From: Pogona vitticeps
Taxonomy: Eukaryota > Chordata > Lepidosauria > Squamata > Agamidae
Length of the DNA stretch: 64,000 bases
NCBI RefSeq assembly: GCF_051106095.1
Contig: NC_135785.1
Location: 224,621,045 to 224,685,044, forward strand
Direction of reading: 5' to 3'
How positions within the stretch are numbered: the stretch's first letter is position 1; the number at the start of each line of letters is the position of its first letter. The notes under the pieces were generated by a model, which was not told where the DNA came from, did not search any database, and saw nothing but the letters and a program-made list of their open reading frames with translations. This document shows, one piece after another, positions 1 through 12,044 of this stretch. A program made the position numbers and the translations under genes.

Positions 1-1203
1 AGATGGTGCTTTGCCACTTTTTACCAAACTAAAGATACCTTCTAAGTCTTTCTAGCAAGCTTTTCTACCTACGTCTCTGCAATCTGCATACCAACAGAAG
101 TTACATACTGATTCTCTTCTTGAAATCCCCCACATTTTCCCAGCTATTTTGGCTTAGTGCATTGACCGAGCTTTAGCAACCAATGCACTGGCTTTAGCTA
201 CAGTGTTACCCTGTTGAATGCATTGGACAAAGAAGCTTTGTCTGAAGAGGGAGCTTTCTGAATTTTAAAACGTTTTTTAAAAAATTGCAAGAGAGCACCT
301 AGATTCCCAAGAGTAAACTAGTTAATACAGGAAAAAATGCAGAAAACAAGAGCTATGCAGTACCTCTTAAGCATACTACTGTCAAGCATCTAAACATGAG
401 AATGTCAAAGGTTTTCTGCAAAATCACAGCAGTGTCTTTAGAAAGTCAGACTACTAACACAAAATCTGTCTGTTTTGCCTCTTTTATTGGAATGTGTTGA
501 ATTTTAAACATAATTGAGATATCTGTGATGCTAAATGCATCTGTGCATTTCATAGGCAGATTTTTTTAAAAAAACCCAATGGAAATAGCAATGATCTGGA
601 GTACCCAATGGAAGTCATTGGAATAATCACAGCATACAGATGAATGGAGATGAATGGAGAACTGAACCTTTTGCAAAAATCTCTAAAGGCAAATGCCAAC
701 CTCAGAGATGTATTTCTCCCCAGGGTCAGTGCAAGGGAAGAATAAGTTAAATTCATCCTACATATCTTCTGTTATCTCAGTAATTACTAAGTGTGCCAGC
801 TGATGCAGTTTGCATATTTAAGCCACTATGTGTAAAATGCAAAGATGTATGTAATGTCATCATAATGTGGTGGACAGTTTCAGATATCAGGTCTGGAAAA
901 GACTCCTGTTCTTGGATCACTGCTAATTAGTATGTTTGAGATCTGCTGATGATATCTGTCTGGAATGACGGGGATTAGTTAGAAGACACCTTCTTTGTGT
1001 TTGGTTTTTGCTTACTGCTGAGTCATTTCATACCTCTGTAAGGTAGTAGGAGTGTATGGTCAAGCTTACTGTCTAGTATAATGATACTCAGCCATCCTGT
1101 TCCTTTCTTGGGAATTTGTGATTAAGAGTTGCAGCAATTATGTACTCTTCAGTCTTGTTTGTCAGCTGCAAGCTATTTGTGATTAATTTTCTTTTCACAT
1201 TAA
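1..1203. other. No gene recognised
   Basis: AT-rich sequence without an exon, a long open frame or a repeat I recognise. It lies beyond the 3' end of PLCXD2. Confidence 0.5.
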
Positions 1204-1296
1204 ACAATAATAACGATGACTTGTCTATTCTGACTTGGTGACTCTTTTCAGGGTTTTCCAGGTACAAAATACTCAGACGTGGTTTACCATTCTCTT

Positions 1297-1358
<62 letters not shown>

Positions 1359-1539
1359 ACGCGTGCGTGCGTGCGTGCGTGCGTGTCCATGTGTGTGTGT
1401 GCGCACGCACACACGCCCTGGGACTGTGTAGCTTGCTCAAAGCCAAACCAGCTTGGTCTACTTGCAGGAGGTACAATGGAAAATCAAACTCCTGACTTCT
1501 GATTTGGCTGCCAGATACCTAAACCACTGAGTTGTCCAC
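1204..1539 (-). mobile_element. tRNA-derived SINE (type 1) split by a TG microsatellite
   Basis: On the minus strand the tRNA-like head is at about 1430-1539: an A-box-like ACTCAGTGGTTTAGG and a B-box-like stretch. The tail at 1204-1290 reads CCTGAAAAGAGTCACCAAGTC and then A/T-rich triplets. The same head and tail occur intact at 9796-10029, 32026-32250 and 36084-36328. In this copy the middle has been replaced or expanded by a TG/CGTG microsatellite. Confidence 0.8.
1300..1415. repeat. (TG)n/(CGTG)n microsatellite
   Basis: About 38 bases of TG are followed by TGCG repeats, then TG and CACG. Open frames over this tract (Cys-Val or His-Thr repeats) come from the repeat alone and are not genes. 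Confidence 0.97.
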
Positions 1540-1869
1540 AAAGAAGAGGTTGGGATGTTCTGTACCAGTGTCTCTAATGTGGGCACATGAGAATAGACTG
1601 TAGACAACAATAACACCATTCTTTAACCTTTTTAGTCACTGTAAGAAGGTCTAGTTCTGCAAAATTCTGGGAGGCCAAATATGCAATATAATTGCTTGGC
1701 AGACATTTTACATTTTTAGAATATTAATTATAATTTGTCGTATATTTTTACTAGCCATAAGATAAACTGGCAGGGTTCATGGTGTAGTGGTTACCTTAAG
1801 AGTTTTTTTTTAACTTCATCATCTGCACTTACTTAGTTTTAAGGGTCAGATTATACTTTCGCACTATTA

Positions 1870-2262
1870 AAGAGAGGGCTGGGTAGTTGGGGCTCGTCAG
1901 CCATGGAAGGCAGCCCATCTAGGAGAAGGAAAACTCCGATTTCAAACCTCCACTGCCTTGTGGCTATATCCACTCATGGAAAAGGCTTCAGGAGTTAACC
2001 TCAAGGCAAAATCTGGAGCTGGAGTCCCGAAGGCAGCATATGTCGTTCTGCCAACTCCTGCGACATTGCTGGAACCAGTTGTGTTGGCTCTTGCCTTTCC
2101 ATTGGACCATTTCAGCAATGTGGAGAGGGGGGATCTGCTGCTTGGGTAACAGCCTATCCCCCATATTACCTTACCCGGGCTTCATGCTCTGGAGAGGACA
2201 CTCCTCGATTCAGAGCATGTTACCATAGTCTCTCGAGGCTGAAGGATGCCTATGCATCTGCA
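1870..2262 (+). mobile_element. Non-autonomous retroelement sharing a LINE 3' tail
   Basis: A GC-richer block of about 390 bp that ends in GTTACCATAGTCTCTCGAGG and then TGAAGGATGCC. That end matches the 3' end of the LINE copy at 55358-56377 (read on the minus strand) over about 55 bases. Open frames inside are short and look accidental. It may be a SINE-like passenger of that LINE or a fragment of a longer 3' UTR. The left border is approximate. Confidence 0.6.
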
Positions 2263-2759
2263 CTTTGGTCATGGAGCTATCCAGCCAGTTCCTATTTCAC
2301 AACATGTTTCTAAAACCCCACATTCTGTTGATAAAAGAGAGGGACCACAATTCCCTTGCTTAGCTATGAAAAAGGCATAATTTTTGGAGATCAATTACCT
2401 CAAGTTATGAAAGCTTTGTAGACACTATCTCTTGAATATCAAGTAGTGTGAATTAGAATGCACCAAATAATGTTCACTATGATGTTGTGAGACAGTTAAC
2501 ACCCCCCCCCCCCCCAATTTATATCCTTTCTGTTACTAAAGCAAGAGGACTTTGGTCAGTATAAACCAAAATGTTTCTATGACGCCTAAACCTTTGGGAA
2601 TTTCTCCTGTGCAAAGTTCACTGGAAAAAACAAAAACTGCTTAAAATGGTATATGTGCTATCCAGCATCTTTGCAAGGGAGTCAACAAGGGTACAGTATT
2701 AAAAAAAAGATCTTTAAGCAAACAAAATTAACAGTAAATACTGTAACAATTAAAATGTG

Positions 2760-2804
<45 letters not shown>

Positions 2805-3164
2805 ATGCATGCACCCATCACAATTTTGAAACTTCAGACACCTGGAACTTGGTGTGCATATTAAGCATTTGGCAGTATTTTGTTTTTAAAGCAGATAAAT
2901 TTCAATTAATTAAACACTGTGATACCACTGGTTACTATAGATTAAATATAGGTTTCTCAGGGGTTCTCCTTAAGAGTAGGTGTCTCCTCATTAACAAGAT
3001 AGCTTGAAGTTTAGCCAAAATATCAACTTATGGTTTGAGGTGGGGCCAGAACCAACAGCTGCTCAGATATGCTACACCACCAGTGCTTAACTGCTGGCTT
3101 CTTTCAGTTTGCTGTTGTTTGGTTTTCATACTGTGCTTGATTCCTCTTGAATTTGTTTTGTCAT
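2263..3164. other. Intergenic; poly-C run and microsatellite only
   Basis: There is no exon-like sequence. A run of 14 C lies at 2502-2515 and a TG/CGTG microsatellite at 2756-2813. The rest is unremarkable. Confidence 0.5.
2756..2813. repeat. (TG)n(CGTG)n microsatellite
   Basis: TG repeats pass into GCGT repeats and then GCATGCATGC. This is the same two-part structure as the tract at 1300-1415. Confidence 0.95.
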
Positions 3165-3240
3165 TTTTATATGTACACCACCCAGAATAATGCTGTGCAC
3201 TAATGGGGCATTATATAAATGTCATTACTTAATTAATTAA
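3165..3240 (+). mobile_element. LINE-type 3' end fragment
   Basis: It reads CACCACCCAGAATAATGC, then a GGGGCATTATATAAATG-type hairpin and an AATTAATT tail. This is a decayed form of the compensated GC hairpin plus A/T repeat that ends the elements at 4770-4985 and 5270-5815. Confidence 0.45.
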
Positions 3241-4769
3241 GCAATTAATTAAAATTTTGAGTCCTGGCAGCATGCACCTTGTATATGGCCAGCATTTTGT
3301 CAATTAGCTGTAATCAGCCAAGCAATGTCTATAATTCCTCTTGCATTTGTGTGAATTTACGAAAGGATTTTGGCCACTATGTTTTTAGATTTAAAAAATC
3401 ACTATGGTTAGAATCCTGTTGAGCAAACGCAGAGTGTAATGCCATGGATCATGCCCCTCAAAGCAAAGAGCCTCTGCTTTCACAAATATCACCCTGTAAT
3501 AATGTTTTTGAAAGAATTGTGTATCTGATGGACTGTTGTCGGTACAGCAGGAAAAAAAAAAAGCAGATTCTGCCCTTTGTCACTTTGGGTTTCTGTACTG
3601 GGAGAACAGCAGATAGGAACAAACAAGAAATGTTTCATCCCTCATTAATGCTTTAAAGCCTTGACATTCTTAATTGGTGTACGCAGTACCTCCAACCTTT
3701 CCTATTGCTAATAATTTAGCACCATTTTATGAGACCAAGATAATCAAAACCAAAATTCAAAACAAGGATAGGTATTTTAATCCACCTATTTGTTCTCTTT
3801 TCAAATAAACAGTTCTCTGGACCTTGACTGGTGGTTTAATCTGACCTGACCTACATACCCAACATGAAGAAATGTCAGGTTGCAAGTCTGAGCACACTTT
3901 TCAAAGCTCCAGTAATGCAAGCATTTTTCAGACTGCTGTCCAGTGCGGTTTCCAGTGAAGGGAGACCTCCTGTCTCAGGTGATTGCCCTTGTTTTCAACT
4001 GAATGTAACTAGAATACTTGGCTAACAGTAACATTTACTTAACCCCAGCAGGTTTCAAATGTGTTCTTCCCCTTCAGGGTAAAATATGTGCAAGAAGAAC
4101 AGCTGGCAAACACTCCAAGGGCCCAGCTCTTGGCATATCCTCAAAAGGCAGGAGAGAGCAAGCATTTTCCATCGCAAGCTAAGGGCTCTCTTTAGAGGCA
4201 AGTATTCTGCCATGTGTCATTCAGGAATCTGGCTGCATCCAGGCAGCCACCTAGAGGCTTATCACTTTACCAGAAACACTTTCCAAGAGGTAAATTAAGG
4301 AGCTACTACTCAAACCAACATACTTTTTGGGCTGGTCTGCAATGGAGCTTCACTTTTTCTTAATACTTTCCCAGGACAAAATGGGCCGTCTTCCACAGAA
4401 TTAAAATCAAATACGATTACTCTGCTGGGTTAAAACAAAAACTAAGGAAGCAAATCTATCTCTTCATCCACGGAAATTCTCGTGCAATGTCTGTTGTTGC
4501 TGGTGGGCAGAATGAAGGACAGTAATTGTAATTGATGTCTAATCAGGAGAAGATGAGGTGGTTCTCACCAGGTGAGTGTCAGATCAGGGAACAGGAATTC
4601 AAACAGTTCTGAAAAGGGTTGTACATTACTTCCCTTGAACGCTCTTTGTACAGCTAGAGTATACTTCTGCATTGAGGCCTGGATCTAGAGGTCCAAAGTT
4701 TGGTGGCAGCAAGGTCAGTGAACCAAGTGGTACAAATATTCAGCCGTAGGAAGTAAATAAAGCCTCCAG
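3241..4769. other. No gene recognised
   Basis: I see no coding exon or known repeat. A 23-base word at 4021-4043 recurs exactly at 5247-5269 (see findings). Confidence 0.45.
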
Positions 4770-4985
4770 TCAGCTAAATCTTTTTATTTCTTCTTTCCTT
4801 ATCCTACCCCATCTTGGTAATTCTTTGTTAAATTAATTGTCTTAATTAATATAGCAATTGTATTTTTTATAATTATATATATATTTTATATTGATTTATT
4901 TTATGTTGTAAGCCGCCCCGAGTAGACATGGTCTAGAGGGGCGGGGTATAAATTTAATAAACAAATATAAATAAATAAAAGCAAA
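4770..4985 (+). mobile_element. LINE 3' end with (AATAAATA) tail
   Basis: It ends in GCCGCCCCGAGTAGAC, a loop, AGAGGGGCGGGGTATAAATT and then AATAAACAAATA repeats: a short GC hairpin followed by an A/T-rich tail. The same sequence lies in reverse at 14424-14482. The style suggests the CR1/L2 superfamily. No coding part remains. A poly-A tract follows at 4983-5030. Confidence 0.6.
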
Positions 4986-5039
4986 AAAAAAAAAAAAAGC
5001 CAAAAAAGAGAAAAAAAGTGTGTTGCTAACATACTGCCC

Positions 5040-5246
5040 CATAGTATTGAAAGCACTCTCTAGTCAGTTTACAATTATGCAGGCTACAAATTGTCCCCCA
5101 CAAGCAAGCTGGGTACTCAGTTTATCAACCTTGGAAGGAAGGAAGGCTGAGTTAACCCTGAGCTGGCTACCTGGGATTGAGCCCAGGTCATGAGTGGAGT
5201 TTTGACTGCAGTGTTGCAGTTTAACCACTGTGCTATGAGGCTCCCA
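5040..5246 (-). mobile_element. tRNA-derived SINE (type 4)
   Basis: On the minus strand it starts GGGAGCCTCATAGCACAGTG, continues through a tRNA-like part with a B-box-like CTCAATCCCAGG, and ends near GTACCCAGCTTGCTTGTGGG. This is a common reptilian SINE and differs from types 1-3. Confidence 0.7.
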
Positions 5247-5269
5247 GCTAACAGTAACATTTACTTAAC

Positions 5270-5815
5270 TTTTAAATGTAAAATGGGAAGTTTCCCCCCA
5301 ATAAGTGGATTCAAGGCAACTCACAATTTTAAATAGAATTAAAACCACAATAAATTATACATTAAAAACAACCTAGCTACAAAACGGATTAAAATACATC
5401 AAATGATTAAAACATGTCAAATGTTAAAAACTTAACTAAAAATGGCATTCAAGGACCCAACTCTTGATTATAAAGCCTGCCTGATAAGGTGGGTTGTCAG
5501 GTGTCAATGGAAGGATAAAAAGGAGTGGGAGAAAAACTAATATTCCACGCACGGGCCATTCAGTCTGAGTAGCCACAGGGAAGGCCCTTTCATGTCCCCT
5601 GTGCTGGCAATGGGACCAAGAAGAGGCCCCTCCTTTGACGTTCTTAAGCACCAAGAAAGCTCTTATGGGGAGATATGGTTCTTTTTAGTAGTCTGGACAC
5701 AAGCCGTATAGGGCTTTATAGATAGTGTTGGCTGTTAACTGCCCAGAGAGTGTGCATCATACTGTTGGGCAAGATATGAAATGAATGAATGAATCACTGA
5801 CTGAATGAAGTAGAA
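5270..5815 (+). mobile_element. LINE 3' UTR with (GAAT)n tail
   Basis: Non-coding repeat body with the AGGGCTTTATAGATAG and TGCCCAGAGAGTGTG motifs that usually end this family, closed by GAATGAATGAATGAATC. It belongs to the same family as 40905-41450 and lies in the same orientation. I infer a CR1/L2-type LINE 3' region; no reverse transcriptase remains. Confidence 0.6.
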
Positions 5816-8800
5816 AGAAACCCAGTCCATCCTGAAAAGGTGTGACAGATACATTATGTAATCTGTATTTATCTTAAAAAAAAAAAAAAAAACACCCAAC
5901 CATATAGGTATTCCAAACAGTAGTGAAATGAAGAGTTACAGAGATTCAAATTTTAAGTATTTTCCCATATTTAAAGACAAAAAAGGCAAATGATCTTTCT
6001 TTTGGATGGATACAATAGCATTCCAGGACAGACTTTGGTAGGTATTTCTAGTCTGAAATCACCTGCTTTTATTGTATTGGATTTTAAACAAAATCACTAG
6101 AAGATGACTTTTTGCAATTTCTACTTTTTCCACAATTACTCCTTGCACAATAATAATAATACAAGAACAACCATGCAAATAATCTGAAACAAAGCAGCAT
6201 GTAATTTTATTGAAAGCTGAAGTAGTTCTATGATCTTACGAGTTAACATAAAATTTTCTGTATATTTATCCAGATTGCATATTCACATCTAAACCTGGAC
6301 ATTAAAGGATCAGAAAGAGAGCTTTGAGTAAATGTGAAGAACAGATGTTAGCCCCAAATTTTATGGGCACAGATAAAGTGAGGTATTCAGGTTTAACAAT
6401 ATTCAAAACAGTTAAAGTAGAACACATGAGGTTTAATAAAACATTGGACTTGAAAGATTCAGCATTCTGAATAAAAAAAATATGAAATATACATATGGTA
6501 GGGGATGGAATCATCCAAGACAGTGGCCAAAATCCTGCTGCTTACCACAGTAAATAGCTCTAGAGTAGGCCCACTGAATCAGTGAAGACTTAGTGAGTCA
6601 ACTCCTCTGTAAGTTCCATTGATTCAAATAGGCCAACTCTAGTTGTCATTTACTAAAGTAAGCCACAGTTACAGTTGGCCCAATTTAATCAATGGAATTT
6701 ATGGAGGAGATAACTCATTAATCTCCATTGATTCAATGAGCCAACTCTTGTGTGATTTACTATGCTAAGCAACAAGATTTTGGACCATAAAAATACATCT
6801 GTTTCAGTGTAATTTATATACAGCAAAGCCAGATACCAAATGATTATGGGAAATAAATACACATCCTAAATACTTGTCATTTGAATATACTTCTGGTATT
6901 CTTCTGTCACTGTGTATGCCTACCCATCAGCAGAATCACCAATACTAACTGCAGGTTGCCTATGAACCATAAGAAAATGACTTACAGGACAAATTGTGGA
7001 AAACAAAATACCCCTCATAGTTTTGATCTTATCTTAACCTGATAATACTCAAATACTTCTCCTAGTTGTGGCTTGACTTCAGGGATGGACAGGAGATATT
7101 TATGTAGGATTTGCATGTATACATAAGATAAAGACAAGAGAACTATTAAGAAAAAATTTCTCACTGTTAAATAACATTGGCTTTGCTACTACTGCATTAT
7201 GTGATGATGTGAAGTAGCTAACTTTATAGAGATTCCCTTCATAGTTTGGCTACTTGATAATTACTGCAAGTAAAAATTCCAGTTTATTTCAAACTATAAG
7301 CCTAGCATGGTTTTATTATTGTTCTGATTCTAGTGAGATGAGATTGTTAAGTGTCTAAATCATTTAAATGCATTTCCTATTTCCCATTTGGAGAAAAGTG
7401 ACTGTGCCAATCCTAGTGAGAAAATGGAGAGCAGACCAGATAAGCAGGGTAGAAATCAAATAAATAAATAAATTATTACATTGTGTTCCCTCTCACCTTA
7501 GTGGAAAAAGTTCTGAACACCATTAACGTGGTTTGGCTTCCTATAGATAAAAGCACCTGCATAGAATTCTATGCTTCAGAGCTGAGTAGAAGAAAATAGA
7601 TAGTAGAAGGAATACCTACTAACCACGCATCAGGTTCTCATTGAGATATTGTGCACTACAAGATGACTTACTTTTAGCTAACTTTTAGTTCCCTTCTGCC
7701 TATATCTGCTTCTGAATTCAAATGTTTCCACCTGTCTTTTGGTCCCACCTCCCATACTCTGATGGCTGCCACATGCCATGTTCCCAATCCTAAAAATAAA
7801 TTTCAGAACATAAAAAGCAACTTGAAATCTTTTTATTCAGTACCTGATGACACATCAATTTGTTCAACCAAAACCATAAGCTATAAGTCTATCCATGGTA
7901 AGATGGCCAAATTCATAACACTTCTACCAATAAATACTGTTAACTAAAAGAATGCTCACTTACTATGCCAGCGCTGTACAGAACAAGGGACAGTAACAGC
8001 CTTTCCAGTTCATTAAAAAAAGAAACATAAAGAAACAAACAAACCAAAACACACACAAAACATTACAGTCCATAATAACTTCAAATATAATGATTTAGAA
8101 CAGGCTATGAAATAATAGAAAAAATAAGTTAACAAAAAAATCATTTTACACCACAGACTCATATTTCCACGACATTAAATTGCACAAGAAAACCCCAGCC
8201 TTAAAATTATAAAAGCCTCAATAACACTGATGTGTTGGCCTTGTAAGCTTGTGCCCTTCATACCTTTGCTTTTGAAATGATTTCCTCATGAAGCCAAATC
8301 ACCCATGCTGGTCTGGAGATTCTGTGAGTTGTAGTCCCAAAACTACTTTTTTCTAAACTCTGGTTTGAATCATGCCCATGTACTCACCACACAAAAAGGC
8401 CAATTCACACAAACAGATTTACAGATAAAATTAGACCGAAATAATCTTTCTTGGAAAAAACATGCCCAGAAATCAAACAGACTTGATCTGAGTCTGTTTT
8501 ATTCAAAACCAGGAAATAGTCTGTTTTTTTATGTTCAGTGTCTAATCTTGAATATCACCAAGAGCACATCCTTTTTATTCCATGAAGCTCAAATGACTAA
8601 GGACACCAAATGAGTTTCAGTGGATTCACCACAGTTACAGAACCCTCCTCCTCTATGAACTTGATACAGGCTGAATGCAGATTTTCATGTGACATGTCAG
8701 CATAAATTTACCATAAAAATAATTATCTCATATTTTGAGAAATGTAATTTTCACAAAAAAAAATCATCAGATTAGTGTGTATGACCACACTGAGGAGGCA

Positions 8801-9795
8801 GTTACATGAAATATTCTACAAGCATATTTGATATTATAAAATATTGCCTTGTGAGACTCTAGCATGCAAAAAGTATTGCTGAGATGTTCTGCCTGGTTTT
8901 TACTTGCAAGAATAAAGAGTCGACAGGTTCATATGTTTATTCCACCTATCTCATATTTTTATTTTAAAATACATTTTTGCTCTTAACTTGCAAGATAGGA
9001 TTAGACATAAAGGAAGTACCTTATAAATAAAATAAATAGCCGCTATTCCACTTGAAAAAAAGATGAATTCCATCAATCAGATCATTATATGTCCCAACAT
9101 GAAAATCTGATTGCTCAGAGGTTTGACTCAGGACTGACTCTTTCAAATTTGAATTCATCCTTTCAGTAGTAGAATCAAGTTAGGGGGTGCAATGGGTGTA
9201 GATGCTCTTGAAAAATAGTTGTGGACTTAGTCATCCATAATCCTAAATATAACAAGAACCCTCTTTCCACATTGTAATTGAGACTCCCAATGAATCACAG
9301 ACCTCCACCAACACATTCAGCAAACAACAGAAACAATGTTTTACCTCAGTGAAAAAAACAACAAAAAAACCCCCCCAAAATTCTGTTCAAATAAAAATAT
9401 AACAGAAGTAGAGAAAGAAAAAGAAAGGGAACAGAAAAAAAGAAAACCATCTGAAGAGATTAAATCAACTCAGACACAAACTATTAAAGTCTAGTGTTTC
9501 GATCATGAGGTAGGTTTAAACAGTAACAAATCCCAGGCTCTGTATAGATCTGTATAAGCCAGCTCTTTAAAGTCATACAATCACTGACTTCATCCTCTGT
9601 TCAAATATACGTATCTCACTCTGACTGAAATGCAGCCCAGCGTGAGGAATAGGCATGATACAATGCTCAAACCAACAGGTCTGAAGCATTTTTAAACTAG
9701 GCATCTCTACCCACTGTTAACCTGAGATGTGAAGCTGAAATTCCCTCAGCATATCTGGCCCCAATCTTTGGGCATCTGTTTAAAACATAAAAATA
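5816..9795. other. Downstream flank of PLCXD2, no gene recognised
   Basis: AT-rich sequence with short A and AAAT runs. The only structure I see is the inverted/direct repeat cluster at 6590-6775. No open frame has exon-like content or resembles a known protein. Confidence 0.45.
6590..6721. repeat. Inverted repeat, 47-base arms, plus a direct third copy
   Basis: The arm at 6590-6636 is the reverse complement of 6675-6721 at roughly 80 percent identity, with a 38-base loop. A third, direct copy of the TCCATTGATTCAA part starts at 6723, 108 bases after the first. It may be a snap-back MITE or a reptile repeat rearranged on itself. Confidence 0.65.
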
Positions 9796-10029
9796 ATAAT
9801 AATGTGCTGTCAAGTCAATTCTAACTTATGGTGAGCCTTTTCAAGGTTTTCCAGGTAGCAAATACACCACAGTGGTTTATTATTCCCTTCTTCTGGGGGC
9901 ATCCTGGGACTATGCAGCTTGTCCAAGGCCATACAGGCTGGCTCTATTCGCAGGAAGCACAGTAGGGAAACAAACTCCCAACTTCTGGCTCTGTAGCCAG
10001 GTGCCTAAGCCACTGATCTATCCAGCCAA
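9796..10029 (-). mobile_element. tRNA-derived SINE (type 1), near full length
   Basis: On the minus strand: GGCTGGATAGATCAGTGGCT (A box), GCCAGAAGTTGGGAGTTTG (B-box region), a middle with CCCCCAGAAGAAGGGAATA, and a tail of GGCTCACCATAAGTTAGAAT then GACTTGACAGCACATTATTA. The tail matches the end of the RTE-like LINE at 39090-39825. Confidence 0.85.
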
Positions 10030-11807
10030 CTTTATTTAAAATAATGCAGTCCAAATGGCTACATCTAACCATTATTAATGACCTGGTAGGAAATCCCAGA
10101 GAAAAATTTAGGAAAGTCATAACAAATGCTCCTTCTATCAGGAACATAATTTAAAAAGAGACACAATCACACATCATGCAAAAGCATATTCAAACTGAAA
10201 ATAAAGCAATATATGTGTGATATACTGATTTACTAAAGTGGCAGTGTTAGCAGCACCGGCAAAACTCTGAAGTATTGGAGGAGGGAATGCTGACCCCACC
10301 TACTGGCCTATAGAAAACTTTTGCCAAGAAAGAGCCATGAAATAATGCCCACTTTGGAATACAAAATCTATATAGACTTTGTGGGAAAACTCCAATGAGA
10401 AGAATATTAAATGATTGTCCTCTTTTATTATTTGTTATCTCCAAACTTCTGACAATTAAATTAAAACTGGATCCTACACCTGAAAAGGAAGGATTATCCA
10501 TGCTCAAAGAAGGCAATAGCCTTACCTTTTTATTTCAAAGCAGGAATTAGGACAGCTATGATTAATGTGAAGATGGAACTGATGAAACTTTAGACCACAG
10601 GAAATTCACTACGTTATTAATAACTGCATGGTGCAAAACATATAGCAATCTACTCTCCTCCAAAGGAGACCAGTTGTAGTCAACTTCTGAACACTGAAAT
10701 TGCACAGAGACACATGATTTCATTAATATTAAGTTCAATCTTATGCACGTCTATGAGTTCAATGATTCTTCTTTCCAGATCAAATTATATACAAATTCAA
10801 CCATGCTTTGCCACTGCAAATTGGCGCTCCCCAACATTCACCAGTGTGCCCTGTTATGCAATTTTGGAATTGCTCCATTAATTTTTCCCTGCAAATCCAC
10901 AAATATGTTGCATTTTGGTATGCCAGTTTTCACTCACATCCATGTGTGGATGTTCCAATATTGATGAAATCACTGTATCAGAATTGGTTCAGTGTGATGT
11001 TGACATTGGCCTCCAACTTCTCAGAAGTGGTTCCCAAAACTTAACAAAAATAAATACAACTGTATTTAAAAACACCCATCTTTTTGTTCCAGTAGATTTA
11101 AATACTAACTCTCATAACAAATTAAAATGTGAGTTCAAGTTTTTTAAATAAAAGGAGGCTGAAAGATATAATCTCTATCTCACAGTGAACTCTGAAAATT
11201 TCCATACAGCACCATATTCACAAGAGGTCCTAATGAACAACAGGGGTGCCGTTTCTTTAAAAAGTGACAGAGGCAGATTAATATACAACACAGTCCAAGT
11301 AAAGTAATGTACAATATTGTACAAAAGGAAAGAACAGCACACATGTGTGACTGATGTTGCCAGAGGAGATCTTTTGGCTGGTCTGATAAATACGTGCTTA
11401 CAAATCAACAATTATCGTTGGAACTGGAGTCCTGGATGTCACAACATGTAGAAAGTATACACTCAGCAAGTCCATTGAGAGGCATCTGCTAATTATTTGC
11501 ATGTGCTGAAGTATCCAGCCCCCAATCTGGCTGGCCAGCCTGACATCCTGCGTTTCGGCAGATGTAGATTGAACAGTCATTTCTGCAGCATGGTGATGAA
11601 ACATAGTCATGCTGTATAACACAATGAAGACCGATGCCAAGTCAAGCTAGCATACGTGTTTTTTGGGCCTTCATCTTATACAAAACAGCAGAATTGATAG
11701 GTGGTGACTGAAGGCCTGAAGCCAAGTTATTGGTATGTCTGGTCAATGCTTCTACATCAAAACAAAGCAAAGTACGTAAATGTTAATCGGGTGGCAAGTT
11801 GAAAGTG
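10030..11807 (-). other. PLCXD2: Probable PLCXD2 3' UTR, end not fixed
   Basis: This lies directly after the PLCXD2 stop codon and has no recognisable interspersed repeat, unlike most of the window. That fits a long 3' UTR but does not prove it. Several short open frames on both strands have no known relatives. The first canonical poly(A) signals after the stop are at 10529-10534 and 10424-10429. Confidence 0.4.
10529..10534 (-). promoter_or_regulatory. PLCXD2: Candidate poly(A) signal AATAAA
   Basis: The first exact AATAAA on the minus strand after the stop, about 1.27 kb downstream. A second lies at 10424-10429. Either could define the transcript end; RNA data are needed to choose. Confidence 0.3.
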
Positions 11808-11958
11808 TCAGGACTTGTTGTCTTCTAAAAGGAGGTCATTTAATGCAATTACAGTAGCTGCAAAGTCCACCAGCTCCACAAAGTCTGATGTAATTATGTT
11901 CACGCCCATGACCCCGGGTTTCTGTGACTTCACCCAGTTCAGAATCAAGGGAAGGTTC
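11808..11958 (-). CDS. PLCXD2: PLCXD2 coding exon 4 (last): C-terminal part
   Basis: The exon encodes the last base of Arg264 and residues 265-313, then TGA. It follows a strong acceptor (CTTTTTCCTTTAG) and joins exon 3 in phase (CAC AG|G AAC). The visible peptide starts NLPLILNWVKSQKPGVMG and continues with VNIITSDFVELVDF, the conserved end of the PLCXD family, where the final beta strand and helix close the TIM-barrel-like X domain. It ends in ...LLLEDNKS. The ITSDF aspartate lies where bacterial PI-PLC carries a catalytic-network Asp; that role is inferred from the family. Nothing is broken. PLCXD paralogues 1 and 3 share this motif; the match to PLCXD2 rests mainly on exon 2 and exon 3. 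Confidence 0.95.
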
Positions 11959-12044
11959 CTAAAGGAAAAAGAAAAGAAAATGTAATAAATACAAGTACAC
12001 TAGGCACATTTCATTCTGTACCTCGTCAACATACTGGCACTGTA

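Noticed and set aside
1088-1502. Several long open frames on both strands over the TG tract
   Set aside because: They translate to Cys-Val or His-Thr repeats from the microsatellite and have no flanking protein-like sequence.
10743-11151. Plus-strand coding exons opposite the 3' UTR
   Set aside because: Overlapping short frames with no family resemblance; they lie in the likely UTR of PLCXD2.
1-11807. First exons of PHLDB2, which neighbours PLCXD2 in mammals
   Set aside because: I looked for coding similarity and saw none. PHLDB2 may lie beyond the left edge, but that is only expected from synteny.
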